DNA of 64,000 nucleotides, taken from assembly GCA_023953905.1 (NCBI GenBank), contig JAMLJA010000013.1:62001-126000 (forward strand), written 5' to 3'. Below the pieces are notes generated by a model. That model made no database searches. It was given only the letters and a program-made list of their open reading frames with translations, and was not told the DNA's origin. The position numbers were made by a program, and so were the translations under genes. Positions 56,929 through 64,000 of the stretch are shown here, in pieces. This stretch comes from Rhizobiaceae bacterium. GTDB taxonomy: Bacteria; Pseudomonadota; Alphaproteobacteria; Rhizobiales; Rhizobiaceae. How positions within the stretch are numbered: the first letter of the stretch is position 1; each line of letters begins with the position of its first letter.

Positions 56929-57264
56929 ATGCGTCACGCAGATCGAAAGACCGCGATAGCGGAATACAAGAAACGCAAGGTCGTGGCGGGCATCTTTGTG
57001 GTGCGCTGCGTGCCAAGCGGACAATGCTGGGCAGGCTCGGCACCGGACCTCAGCGCTGTGGAAAACAGGCTCTGGTTCAGCCTGCGACTGGGGACCGGGC
57101 GCAATCCGGCCATGCAGCATGCCTACCGAGAATATGGCCGGTCGGCTTTCACCTATGAGGAAGCCGAAGCGCTTCCAGAAGAAGAGGATGCCTATATTCG
57201 CGGTAAAAAGCTCCGCGAGCGGCTGGAGCACTGGTGCGCCCGGCTCGACGCGGCATCTGCCTGA
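56929..57264 (+). CDS. GIY-YIG nuclease family protein
   Basis: 111 aa from ATG 56929 (MRHADRKTAIAEYKKRKV). The start of the domain reads VAGIFVVRCVPSGQCWAGSA, a divergent form of the GIY...YIG pair, with a downstream Arg/Tyr-bearing helix (PAMQHAYREYGRSAF) where the family's catalytic Arg lies. The C-terminus is Glu-rich. Such short stand-alone members have no assigned target; some are inactive. It lies between the groEL terminator and the csbD gene. Confidence 0.78.
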   Translation: MRHADRKTAIAEYKKRKVVAGIFVVRCVPSGQCWAGSAPDLSAVENRLWFSLRLGTGRNPAMQHAYREYGRSAFTYEEAEALPEEEDAYIRGKKLRERLEHWCARLDAASA

Positions 57265-57381
57265 CCGTCGCGGACGGTCCACCTTGTCGGTGTCGTTCCT
57301 CATCATATCAAATAAGGGCGTTTACGCCGCGGAACCCCGCGCCTTCTCGGCCGTTTAAAGCTGGCAACATAGGAGGCCGCA

Positions 57382-57561
57382 ATGGTCAACAAGGATCAGG
57401 TCAAGGGAAGTGCCAAGCAAGTCAAAGGCGCGGTGAAGGAAGCCGCGGGCAAGGCGACGGGAAACAAGAAGATGCAGGCCGAAGGCACTGCAGAAAAGGC
57501 TGCCGGGAAAGTGCAGAAGGGCTTCGGAGACGCCAAAAAGAAGGTGAAGGACGCGCTTTGA
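57382..57561 (+). CDS. CsbD family stress protein
   Basis: 59 aa from ATG 57382 with a perfect AGGAGG ribosome site. It is Lys/Ala/Gly-rich and shows the CsbD pattern VKGSAKQVKGAVKEAAGKA followed by AEKAAGKVQKGFGDAKKKV. CsbD proteins are small, highly charged and strongly induced by general stress, but the mechanism is unknown. A terminator-like hairpin lies at 57582-57609. Confidence 0.93.
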   Translation: MVNKDQVKGSAKQVKGAVKEAAGKATGNKKMQAEGTAEKAAGKVQKGFGDAKKKVKDAL

Positions 57562-57581
57562 CCTTAGAGATTTCAGCGTAC

Positions 57582-57609
57582 AAATGGGCGATCGAGAGAT
57601 CGCCCATTT
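57582..57609 (+). terminator. rho-independent terminator of csbD
   Basis: Perfect 12-bp arms AAATGGGCGATC / GATCGCCCATTT around a GAGA loop, 21 bp past the stop. The A-rich left arm and T-rich right arm suit termination in either direction. Confidence 0.85.
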
Positions 57610-57797
57610 CGCATGAGCCTTCCGTCTTCGCCTGAACGCACTCGTTCAATCCTACCGATGTCGACCGGTGTTGAGCGCACAAAAGTCTCCCATCGACAGT
57701 TCAAACGATTTGGGCCCGCCCATCGGGCAATCTTCACTTGAAGGGACTTACGCGACGCGATACGGCATCGCGCAAGCTGGAAGAAGTGGAGACCGCG

Positions 57798-59192
57798 GTG
57801 ACGAAGACGACGAGAACCGAAAGCGATACGTTTGGCCCGATCGAGGTTGCGTCGGATCGCTACTGGGGCGCCCAAGCCGAAAGGTCACGCGGCAATTTTC
57901 GCATCGGTTGGGAAAAACAGCCGCTCTCCGTCGTGCGCGCATTGGGTATCGTCAAGCGTGCAGCTGCAGAGGCCAATATGGAGCTCGGCCGCCTGGACTC
58001 CAAGCTTGGCAAGACGATTGTCGATGCCGCTCAGGAAGTCATCGATGGCAAGCTCAATGATCATTTCCCCCTCGTGGTCTGGCAGACAGGGTCGGGCACC
58101 CAGTCAAACATGAATGCGAACGAGGTGATCTCGAACCGCGCCATCGAAATGTTGGGCGGTGAAAAAGGTTCGAAAAAGCCGGTTCACCCCAACGACCACG
58201 TCAATATGAGCCAGTCGTCGAACGACACCTATCCGACCGCGATGCATATTGCCTGCGCGGAGCGGATCGTCCACGACCTCTTGCCGGCGTTGAAACATCT
58301 GCACGCCGCGCTCGACGCCAAGGCGCGCGAATTCGAGCACATCGTCAAGATCGGCCGGACCCACACCCAGGACGCAACGCCACTCACACTCGGCCAGGAA
58401 TTCGGCGGTTATGCCGCACAGCTTGCGTCATCCATCAAGCGGATCGAAATGACGCTGCCCGGTTTGATGGAACTCGCCCAAGGCGGGACGGCGGTCGGAA
58501 CCGGCCTCAACGCCCCGGTCGGGTTCGACGTCAAGGTGGCACAGCACATCGCCTCCATCACCGGGCTCGACTTCAAGACCGCGCCGAACAAGTTTGAAGC
58601 GCTGGCCGCACATGATTCCATGGTGTTCTCACACGGCGCGCTCAACGCGACTGCGGCGGCACTTTACAAGATCGCCAACGACATTCGCTTTCTGGGCTCG
58701 GGACCCCGTTCGGGTTTGGGTGAACTGGCGCTCCCCGAAAACGAGCCGGGCTCATCGATCATGCCCGGCAAGGTGAACCCGACCCAGTGCGAGGCGATGA
58801 CGCAGGTGTGCGTGCAGGTTTTCGGCAACCACGCGGCGCTGACCTTCGCCGGAAGCCAGGGACATTTCGAACTGAATGTCTACAACCCGCTGATGGCCTA
58901 CAACTTCCTCCAGTCGGTTCAGCTCCTGTCCGATGCATCCATGTCCTTTACCGACAATTGCGTGGTCGGCATCGAGGCACGCGAGGACAACATCAAGGCC
59001 GCGCTGGAACGCTCGCTGATGTTGGTCACGGCCCTCGCGCCGAAGATCGGTTACGACAATGCGGCAAAGATCGCGAAGACGGCGCACAAGAATGGCACTA
59101 CCTTGCGCGAAGAGGCTGTTGGCGGCGGCTATGTTACAGACGCGGAGTTCGACGAACTCGTCGTTCCCGCCGACATGACCCACCCCGGCTGA
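57798..59192 (+). CDS. fumC: class II fumarate hydratase
   Basis: 464 aa from GTG 57798, which has GGAG 8 nt upstream and gives the standard FumC length; ATG 57738 would add an unrelated 20 residues. Motifs include [27 protein letters not shown] and the superfamily signature [16 protein letters not shown] near residue 317. FumC is the oxygen-stable, iron-free fumarase of the TCA cycle. Confidence 0.97.
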   Translation: MTKTTRTESDTFGPIEVASDRYWGAQAERSRGNFRIGWEKQPLSVVRALGIVKRAAAEANMELGRLDSKLGKTIVDAAQEVIDGKLNDHFPLVVWQTGSGTQSNMNANEVISNRAIEMLGGEKGSKKPVHPNDHVNMSQSSNDTYPTAMHIACAERIVHDLLPALKHLHAALDAKAREFEHIVKIGRTHTQDATPLTLGQEFGGYAAQLASSIKRIEMTLPGLMELAQGGTAVGTGLNAPVGFDVKVAQHIASITGLDFKTAPNKFEALAAHDSMVFSHGALNATAAALYKIANDIRFLGSGPRSGLGELALPENEPGSSIMPGKVNPTQCEAMTQVCVQVFGNHAALTFAGSQGHFELNVYNPLMAYNFLQSVQLLSDASMSFTDNCVVGIEAREDNIKAALERSLMLVTALAPKIGYDNAAKIAKTAHKNGTTLREEAVGGGYVTDAEFDELVVPADMTHPG

Positions 59193-59315
59193 GCGGATCG
59201 CGCGACACATCGATTGTTTTCGCTAAGTGAACGATGTGTCACTTTCCGTGCTCTATGAGTGAATGATGGGACCCGCTACCTAAGCTCCACGAAATCAATT
59301 CACTGGAGCACCCAA

Positions 59316-59732
59316 ATGTCACTCTCGACGACGACATCAGCACCTGCGACATCCACCACCGGCTCGGCCGCGGTTCTCGCAGGTCGCGTTCTTCTTTCAG
59401 TTCTCTTCATCGCGGCAGGCTTCGGCAAGCTCACTGCCATCAGCGGTACAGCGCAATGGTTCGGCTCGATGGGCCTGCCCGCCCCGACAGTCGTTGCCGT
59501 CCTGGTCGGTCTGCTTGAATTTTTCGGCGGCCTTGCCGTTCTCGTCGGATTTTACTCACGCGCTGCAGCTATCGCACTCGCTGTCTTCACGATTGCTGCA
59601 AGCCTCCTCGCCCACACAGATTTCTCGGACATGACGCAGACCCTCTTCTTCCAGAAGAACCTCGGCATTGCCGGCGGCTTCCTCCTGCTCGCAGTCTTCG
59701 GACCGGGCGCCTACGCGATCAATCGCCGCTGA
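59316..59732 (+). CDS. DoxX family membrane protein
   Basis: 138 aa from ATG 59316 (GGAG site); the upstream ATG 59259 is not supported by a ribosome site. Four membrane helices are visible, including VLAGRVLLSVLFIAAGFGKL and VVAVLVGLLEFFGGLAVLVG, with the conserved FGKL and TDFSDMTQTLFFQKNLGIAGGF pattern. DoxX-like proteins act in the inner membrane, some with redox or quinone partners. The actual role is unknown. Confidence 0.9.
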   Translation: MSLSTTTSAPATSTTGSAAVLAGRVLLSVLFIAAGFGKLTAISGTAQWFGSMGLPAPTVVAVLVGLLEFFGGLAVLVGFYSRAAAIALAVFTIAASLLAHTDFSDMTQTLFFQKNLGIAGGFLLLAVFGPGAYAINRR

Positions 59733-59752
59733 GCTGTTCAGCCCTCTCCTCC

Positions 59753-59779
59753 AAAGCCCGGACTCGTCCGGGCTTTTTT
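59753..59779 (+). terminator. rho-independent terminator of the DoxX gene
   Basis: AAGCCCGGAC / GTCCGGGCTT, 10-bp arms with a 2-nt loop as drawn (a 4-6 nt loop in practice), followed by a run of T. A textbook intrinsic terminator 21 bp past the stop. Confidence 0.93.
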
Positions 59780-59882
59780 GTATGCACAAGCTTGAGAAAC
59801 TGATTCAAGCCGCTGCCAAGCTGAATCAAGCGGCTCGCAGTCTGATTCCGCGAATTCTCATAACCCTTTGAACTATCTCGGG

Positions 59883-60602
59883 TCAGGAGTTGGGCGCAAC
59901 CTCGTCGCAAACCGCCCGGATGCGTGTCGAGATATCGTCCAGCAAGCGTTGATCCGGCTCGGGACGGGCCCCCTTCGAAGCGATCAGACACGCCTGCGAG
60001 CGCAGGATCACTCCATCCCCCAACACCCTGAGATGGTTGGATTTCAGGGTCGAGCCGGTGGTGGTGATATCGACGATCACATCCGCCGAACCGGCTGCGG
60101 GCGCGCCTTCGGTCGCGCCCAGGCTCTCCACGATCCGGTAGACCTGGATGCCGTGCGCGCCGGAAAAGAACTGCTGGGTCAGACGCCAGTATTTCGTCGC
60201 GATCCTCAGGCGTCGCCCGTGACGCTGACGAAAGTCGGCGGCGACATCATCCAGATCCGCCATGCTTTCGACATCCCACCAGCTGTCGGGTACCGCGACA
60301 ACCACATCCGCAAAACCGAAGGGAAGCTTCGCCACGATAGCCACCTTGGCGTCGAAATCCGGCAGCTTTTCACGGACGAGGTCCTCGCCGGTGATGCCGA
60401 GGTCGAGGGTACCGGCACCGAGCTCGGTTGCGATCTCCGATGCCGAAAGCAGTTTCACATCGATGTCGTCGCATCCTTCGATACGCGCACGATAGGAGCG
60501 GTCGTCGCCGGCCTGAACAATAGCGAGACCCGCTTTTGCGAAGATCTCGCTTGCCTGCTCTTTCAGCCGTCCCTTGGATGGGAGCGCGAGCGTGATTGTC
60601 AT
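59883..60602 (-). CDS. hisG: ATP phosphoribosyltransferase, short form
   Basis: 239 aa, the short HisG lacking the C-terminal regulatory domain. The N-terminal [17 protein letters not shown], the loop [10 protein letters not shown] and the PRPP-binding region [19 protein letters not shown] are present. It catalyses the first step of histidine synthesis with HisZ. The start overlaps the hisZ stop by 4 bp. It is the last gene of hisS-hisZ-hisG. Confidence 0.96.
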   Translation of the reverse strand: MTITLALPSKGRLKEQASEIFAKAGLAIVQAGDDRSYRARIEGCDDIDVKLLSASEIATELGAGTLDLGITGEDLVREKLPDFDAKVAIVAKLPFGFADVVVAVPDSWWDVESMADLDDVAADFRQRHGRRLRIATKYWRLTQQFFSGAHGIQVYRIVESLGATEGAPAAGSADVIVDITTTGSTLKSNHLRVLGDGVILRSQACLIASKGARPEPDQRLLDDISTRIRAVCDEVAPNS

Positions 60603-61720
60603 GCCGCGCCTCCCGCCAGATCCTCGACACGGTCCAGCCAGACCGAAAAACCGACGCCCGGGATCGGTTTGCCAGCGCCGAGCAGTGTCAACAGGCGGTC
60701 ATATCTACCGCCGCCCGCCAATGGCTTGGTGTTTTCACCGGCGTGGATCTCGAAAACCAGCCCCGTATAGTAGTCCAGAGGGCGGCCAAAGGCGGCGTCA
60801 TATTCGACGTCCCTTGGCTGCAGGCCTTGGCGCGCAATCGCATCGACCCGGCGTGAAAATGCGTCCAGCGAGCGCGTCAGGCTGAGTTCGGCCTGCTTTG
60901 CGAAAGCGTCCAACGCGGCGGCCGCCTCATCTAGCGGCACATTGATCGCGAGAAAGTCGCGAAGCGCGTCGAAGGCCGCTTGCGAAAGCCGCACACTGCG
61001 CAGATCAGACTTTTCCAACAGGCGACGCGCGATATCTTGAGGCGTGCGGCCAGCGCCCGGAGACAGACCGGCTTCCTGCATTGCGTCGGCGATGCGCCTC
61101 GAAAGCGCTTGATCGTCGCCGCTCGCGACGAGGTCCGCGACCTCTTGCGAGAACGCACCACTGCGTTGCGGATTGGCAAGATCGGACAGCGCAGCCTGCA
61201 ACTGGTCAGGTGACCCGAATGCACGTGCAAGCCGCTTCTGCCAGCCGCGCGGGAGACCGAGCGCCGCCAGCACCGCCTCGAAGATGGCCTGGTCTCCCAA
61301 TGTCACGGATAGCGTTGTTCCCGGCAATGCACCGGCCAGCATGGCATGTGCGTCAGCGATCGAACGTGCGTCAGCTTCGGCGGCATCCGGCTCGCCAAGG
61401 TCTTCGATCCCGCACTGGAAGAACTCGTTGCCGCCCTCTCGCCGTTGCCGGAACACTTCTCCGATATATGCGTAGCGGTGCGGGGTGGCCGCCCGCGTGC
61501 TGATGTGATCGAGACAGACGGGAATGGTGAACTCCGGACGCAGGCAGAGGGTCTCGCCCGTCTCACTCTCCGTCAGAAAGATGCGGCGACGCAGATCCTC
61601 GCCAGCCATGTCGAGAAACGGGTCCGCGGGCTGGATGATCGGCACGTCGACAAGCTCCGCGCCGCGCTCTGCGAACAGCGCGAGGATCGATTGCGCAGAT
61701 GCTGGATAGCGGAGCGTCAT
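60599..61720 (-). CDS. hisZ: ATP phosphoribosyltransferase regulatory subunit
   Basis: 373 aa, a paralogue of the HisRS catalytic domain without synthetase function. Class II-like segments are visible ([36 protein letters not shown], and the motif [13 protein letters not shown]). HisZ forms the hetero-octamer with short HisG and gives allosteric control by histidine. It overlaps both neighbours by 4 bp. Confidence 0.95.
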   Translation of the reverse strand: MTLRYPASAQSILALFAERGAELVDVPIIQPADPFLDMAGEDLRRRIFLTESETGETLCLRPEFTIPVCLDHISTRAATPHRYAYIGEVFRQRREGGNEFFQCGIEDLGEPDAAEADARSIADAHAMLAGALPGTTLSVTLGDQAIFEAVLAALGLPRGWQKRLARAFGSPDQLQAALSDLANPQRSGAFSQEVADLVASGDDQALSRRIADAMQEAGLSPGAGRTPQDIARRLLEKSDLRSVRLSQAAFDALRDFLAINVPLDEAAAALDAFAKQAELSLTRSLDAFSRRVDAIARQGLQPRDVEYDAAFGRPLDYYTGLVFEIHAGENTKPLAGGGRYDRLLTLLGAGKPIPGVGFSVWLDRVEDLAGGAA

Positions 61721-63444
61721 GGGCGCGAATTGCGATCGGCAGCCTGGGCGTCCAGAATGCGGCGTACCGTGGAGACCAGCTCGGTTTCCGGCACGGTCAC
61801 CTGTCCGGGCCGCGCTTCCTTATAGGCGTCGTGGCCCGCAATGTTGGCGGCCAGTTCGGCGCCGACGACCATATCCTTGATCTGGACCTCGCCCTTCGCG
61901 CGCTCATCGCCGCCCTGGATGACGACGCAGGGCGCGCCGCGGCGATCCGCGTACTTCATCTGGGGCTTCATGCCCGAACCGCCGAGATACATTTCGGCGC
62001 GGATGCCGGCCTGCCGCAGGTCGGACACCATCCTCTGGTACTTTCCGAGGCTTTCCGTATCGCGGTCCATGACCAGCACCACGACCGGGCCGATCTCGCC
62101 GGATGTGTCCAGCTTGCCGAGATTTTTCAGAGCGGTCAGCAGACGCGAGACGCCGATGGAAAAACCCGTCGCCGGCACGGGCTCGCCACGGAAGCGCGAG
62201 ACGAGACCGTCATAGCGCCCGCCACCACCAACAGAGCCAAAGCGCACGATCTGGCCATCCTCGTTGGGGATTTCAGCCAAAAGCTCGGCCTCGAAGACGG
62301 GGCCTGTGTAGTATTCGAGGCCGCGCACGACGGAAGGGTCGATCATTACCCTATCGAAATCCTGCGAAGGCGAGAGACGCTGAATCGAATGCCCCCGATC
62401 ATCAACATTGTAGGATTGAACGTAACCCCCCGCTTGGAGAAGCTTTTCTATGTTCACAAGCTCACGAATGCCCTCCATGAAGGTCGGGCTTTCAGCAAAC
62501 ACCGGAGCCAGTCGGGACAATCTTGCGATGCCGTTGCTATAATCAGCCAACCGAGTGCGATCTGCACTCAGGAAAACGGGATCCAACGTGCTCGCCAGTT
62601 CCGGGCCTAGTTCAACTGCTCCGCTGGCGATTGCCGCAAATGGATGAATGAAGGCATCGTCACTCTCGTCGATGTCTGTGCCTGACTGATCGAGTGTCAG
62701 GAGCTTCAGAAGTGGTTCAATCTGCCCCTCATCCAGCCCCGCGCCCTTGGTAAAATCGCCCTCGCCTTCCTTGCCGCCGTCCCAGCGACCAGCGCCGAGC
62801 AGAAGCGCTACGCCTTCCGGCCCGAACTTGTCGAGCTTGTCGATGGCGCGAAGCACGGTCAGCCTGCGGCCGGCATTCTCATCGCCGCCGAGGCCGATCG
62901 CCTCAAGCACGCCGTCCAGCACCTTGCGGTTGTTGACCCGGATCACATACTGGCCGCGCGGAATGCCCAGCGCCTCCATGACGTCAGCCATCATCATGCA
63001 CATCTCCGCGTCCGCCGCGACGCCCGGCGTGCCAACCGTGTCGGCGTCGAACTGCATGAACTGGCGGAAGCGACCCGGACCGGGCTTCTCGTTGCGGAAC
63101 ACCCAGCCTGACCGATAGGAACGGAACGGCTTTGCCAGCTTTTCGTAGTTTTCAGCAACGTATCGCGCCATGGGCGCCGTCAAGTCGTAGCGCAGCGACA
63201 GCCATTGCTCGTCGTCGTCCTGAAACGAAAAGACGCCCTCGTTCGGACGATCCTGATCCGGCAGGAATTTTCCCAGAGCGTCGGTATACTCGATCAGCGG
63301 CTGGTCGGCCGGCTCGAAGCCGTAGAGCTCATAGACTTCACGGATCTTCGCCATCATCTTTTCGGCGGAGCGAATGTCGTCCGGCCCGCGATCGACGAAG
63401 CCGCGCGGCAGCCGCGCCAGCGTCTTCTGCGATTTTTCAGCCAT
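61717..63444 (-). CDS. hisS: histidyl-tRNA synthetase with enlarged central region
   Basis: 575 aa class II synthetase. Motif 2 ([23 protein letters not shown]), the histidine loop [16 protein letters not shown] and motif 3 ([13 protein letters not shown]) are intact. Rhizobial HisRS proteins are, from memory, about 500 residues. Here a block of about 70 extra residues between the [16 protein letters not shown] segment and [11 protein letters not shown] coincides with a low-GC stretch (62341-62700, 53% by my count, against about 66% to its right). The gene leads the hisSZG operon. Confidence 0.94.
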   Translation of the reverse strand: MAEKSQKTLARLPRGFVDRGPDDIRSAEKMMAKIREVYELYGFEPADQPLIEYTDALGKFLPDQDRPNEGVFSFQDDDEQWLSLRYDLTAPMARYVAENYEKLAKPFRSYRSGWVFRNEKPGPGRFRQFMQFDADTVGTPGVAADAEMCMMMADVMEALGIPRGQYVIRVNNRKVLDGVLEAIGLGGDENAGRRLTVLRAIDKLDKFGPEGVALLLGAGRWDGGKEGEGDFTKGAGLDEGQIEPLLKLLTLDQSGTDIDESDDAFIHPFAAIASGAVELGPELASTLDPVFLSADRTRLADYSNGIARLSRLAPVFAESPTFMEGIRELVNIEKLLQAGGYVQSYNVDDRGHSIQRLSPSQDFDRVMIDPSVVRGLEYYTGPVFEAELLAEIPNEDGQIVRFGSVGGGGRYDGLVSRFRGEPVPATGFSIGVSRLLTALKNLGKLDTSGEIGPVVVLVMDRDTESLGKYQRMVSDLRQAGIRAEMYLGGSGMKPQMKYADRRGAPCVVIQGGDERAKGEVQIKDMVVGAELAANIAGHDAYKEARPGQVTVPETELVSTVRRILDAQAADRNSRP

Positions 63445-63535
63445 GGATCAGTACTCGCGCGATGTAACAGGAAGCGGGCCGTGTCCTAGACGATGCAGGC
63501 AGGAGCGGCAAGAGCAGCGCGCGCTTCTGCGGTAT

Positions 63536-64000
63536 TTAGACCGCGGTGCCGGCAGGCCTACGCTCCGGTCGTTTCAGCCGCGAGCGCAATGCCTCCACAT
63601 CCGCGCGACAGGCACAGCCTTCAATATGGTCGTTGACCAGACCCATGGCCTGCATGAAGGCGTAGACGGTTGTCGGCCCCACAAAGCTCCAGCCGCGCTT
63701 CTTCAGTTCCTTCGAAATGCGCGTCGAAACGTCCGTCTTGCCAAGCCGTGAAAGCGATGCCCAACTGAGATCGTCCGGTCTTTGATCGGGGGTGGGTTCA
63801 AAGCTCCAGAAGAAGGCAGCAAGCGAGCCCGCCTCGTCAACGAGTTCGATGGCGCGATTGGCATTGTTGATGGTCGAGACGATCTTGCCGCGATGGCGAA
63901 CAATGCCGGCATCCTGAAGCAGCCGTTCCACATCGGCCCCATCGAACAAGGCCACCTTGCGAAAATCGAAGCCCGCAAAGGCCGCACGAAAGTTCTCACG
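63536..64000 (-). CDS. tag: DNA-3-methyladenine glycosylase I, 5' end beyond the window
   Basis: The frame is open to the window edge (RENFRAAFAGFDFRKVALFDG), so the start lies outside; ATG 63955 is internal. The sequence is typical of Tag: DVERLLQDAGIVRHRGKI, AFFWSFEPTPDQRP, KKRGWSFVGPTTVYAFMQAMG and the zinc-side VNDHIEGCACR. It removes 3-methyladenine from alkylated DNA. About 25-30 N-terminal residues, including the first zinc Cys, are missing from view. Confidence 0.93.
   Translation of the reverse strand, partial: RENFRAAFAGFDFRKVALFDGADVERLLQDAGIVRHRGKIVSTINNANRAIELVDEAGSLAAFFWSFEPTPDQRPDDLSWASLSRLGKTDVSTRISKELKKRGWSFVGPTTVYAFMQAMGLVNDHIEGCACRADVEALRSRLKRPERRPAGTAV

Overview
The window looks like a chromosome segment from an alphaproteobacterium of the order Hyphomicrobiales (Rhizobiales), probably a Phyllobacteriaceae-type organism. 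This is inferred from gene content: a short-form HisG paired with HisZ, a pmtA-type phospholipid N-methyltransferase next to dnaJ/dnaK, a pmbA-cysQ-DUF4170-DUF374-waaA-lpxK lipid A cluster, a CIRCE-controlled groESL operon and RpoH-type heat-shock promoters. No species name is claimed. There are 57 supported protein genes (two cut by the window edges) and one tRNA gene. There are no rRNA genes, CRISPR arrays or intact insertion sequences.

Left part (1-13.9 kb), accessory in character. A tightly overlapping operon encodes a MaoC-phosphotransacetylase fusion, an acetate kinase, a FabI-type enoyl-ACP reductase and a lipoprotein alpha/beta hydrolase. Two divergent small phasin-like proteins follow, each with an FNR/FixK-type box (TTGA-N6-TCAA) in the intergenic space they share. 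Then comes a HlyD / RbbA-type double-ATPase / ABC-2 permease export operon. Together this reads as a low-oxygen carbon and acyl-phosphate overflow locus linked to polyhydroxyalkanoate (PHA). About 0.9 kb of apparently decayed DNA and a P1B-4 heavy-metal ATPase follow. This part ends at a tRNA-Arg(CCG) gene whose 5' half is duplicated 290 bp further on.

Right part (14.5-64 kb), mostly ordinary core genome. It holds cell-wall and small housekeeping genes (dac, a mutarotase-like protein, a kinase, a BTLCP protease), intracellular PHA depolymerase phaZ, and an FMN reductase-pyrF-DUF1330 operon. Next are pmtA, dnaJ and dnaK, then an SMP-30 / FMN hydroxy-acid oxidase / RraA-like catabolic operon, mutL and the lipid A/Kdo operon. 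These are followed by rsmD and an RluB-type pseudouridine synthase with long basic tails, then tadA, ileS, mipA/ompV, ribF and a HAD phosphatase. A degenerate membrane-anchored EAL protein precedes two tandem TadG-like von Willebrand proteins. The rest is groESL, a GIY-YIG protein, a short CsbD gene, fumC, a DoxX protein, the hisS-hisZ-hisG operon and the start of tag.

The observations most worth following are: the paired FNR-type boxes and the surrounding PHA/acyl-phosphate/export locus; a decayed 62-bp copy of the hydrolase gene between the phasin genes; the tRNA-Arg half-duplication at the accessory/core junction; and a low-GC central block in hisS that seems to lengthen the enzyme.
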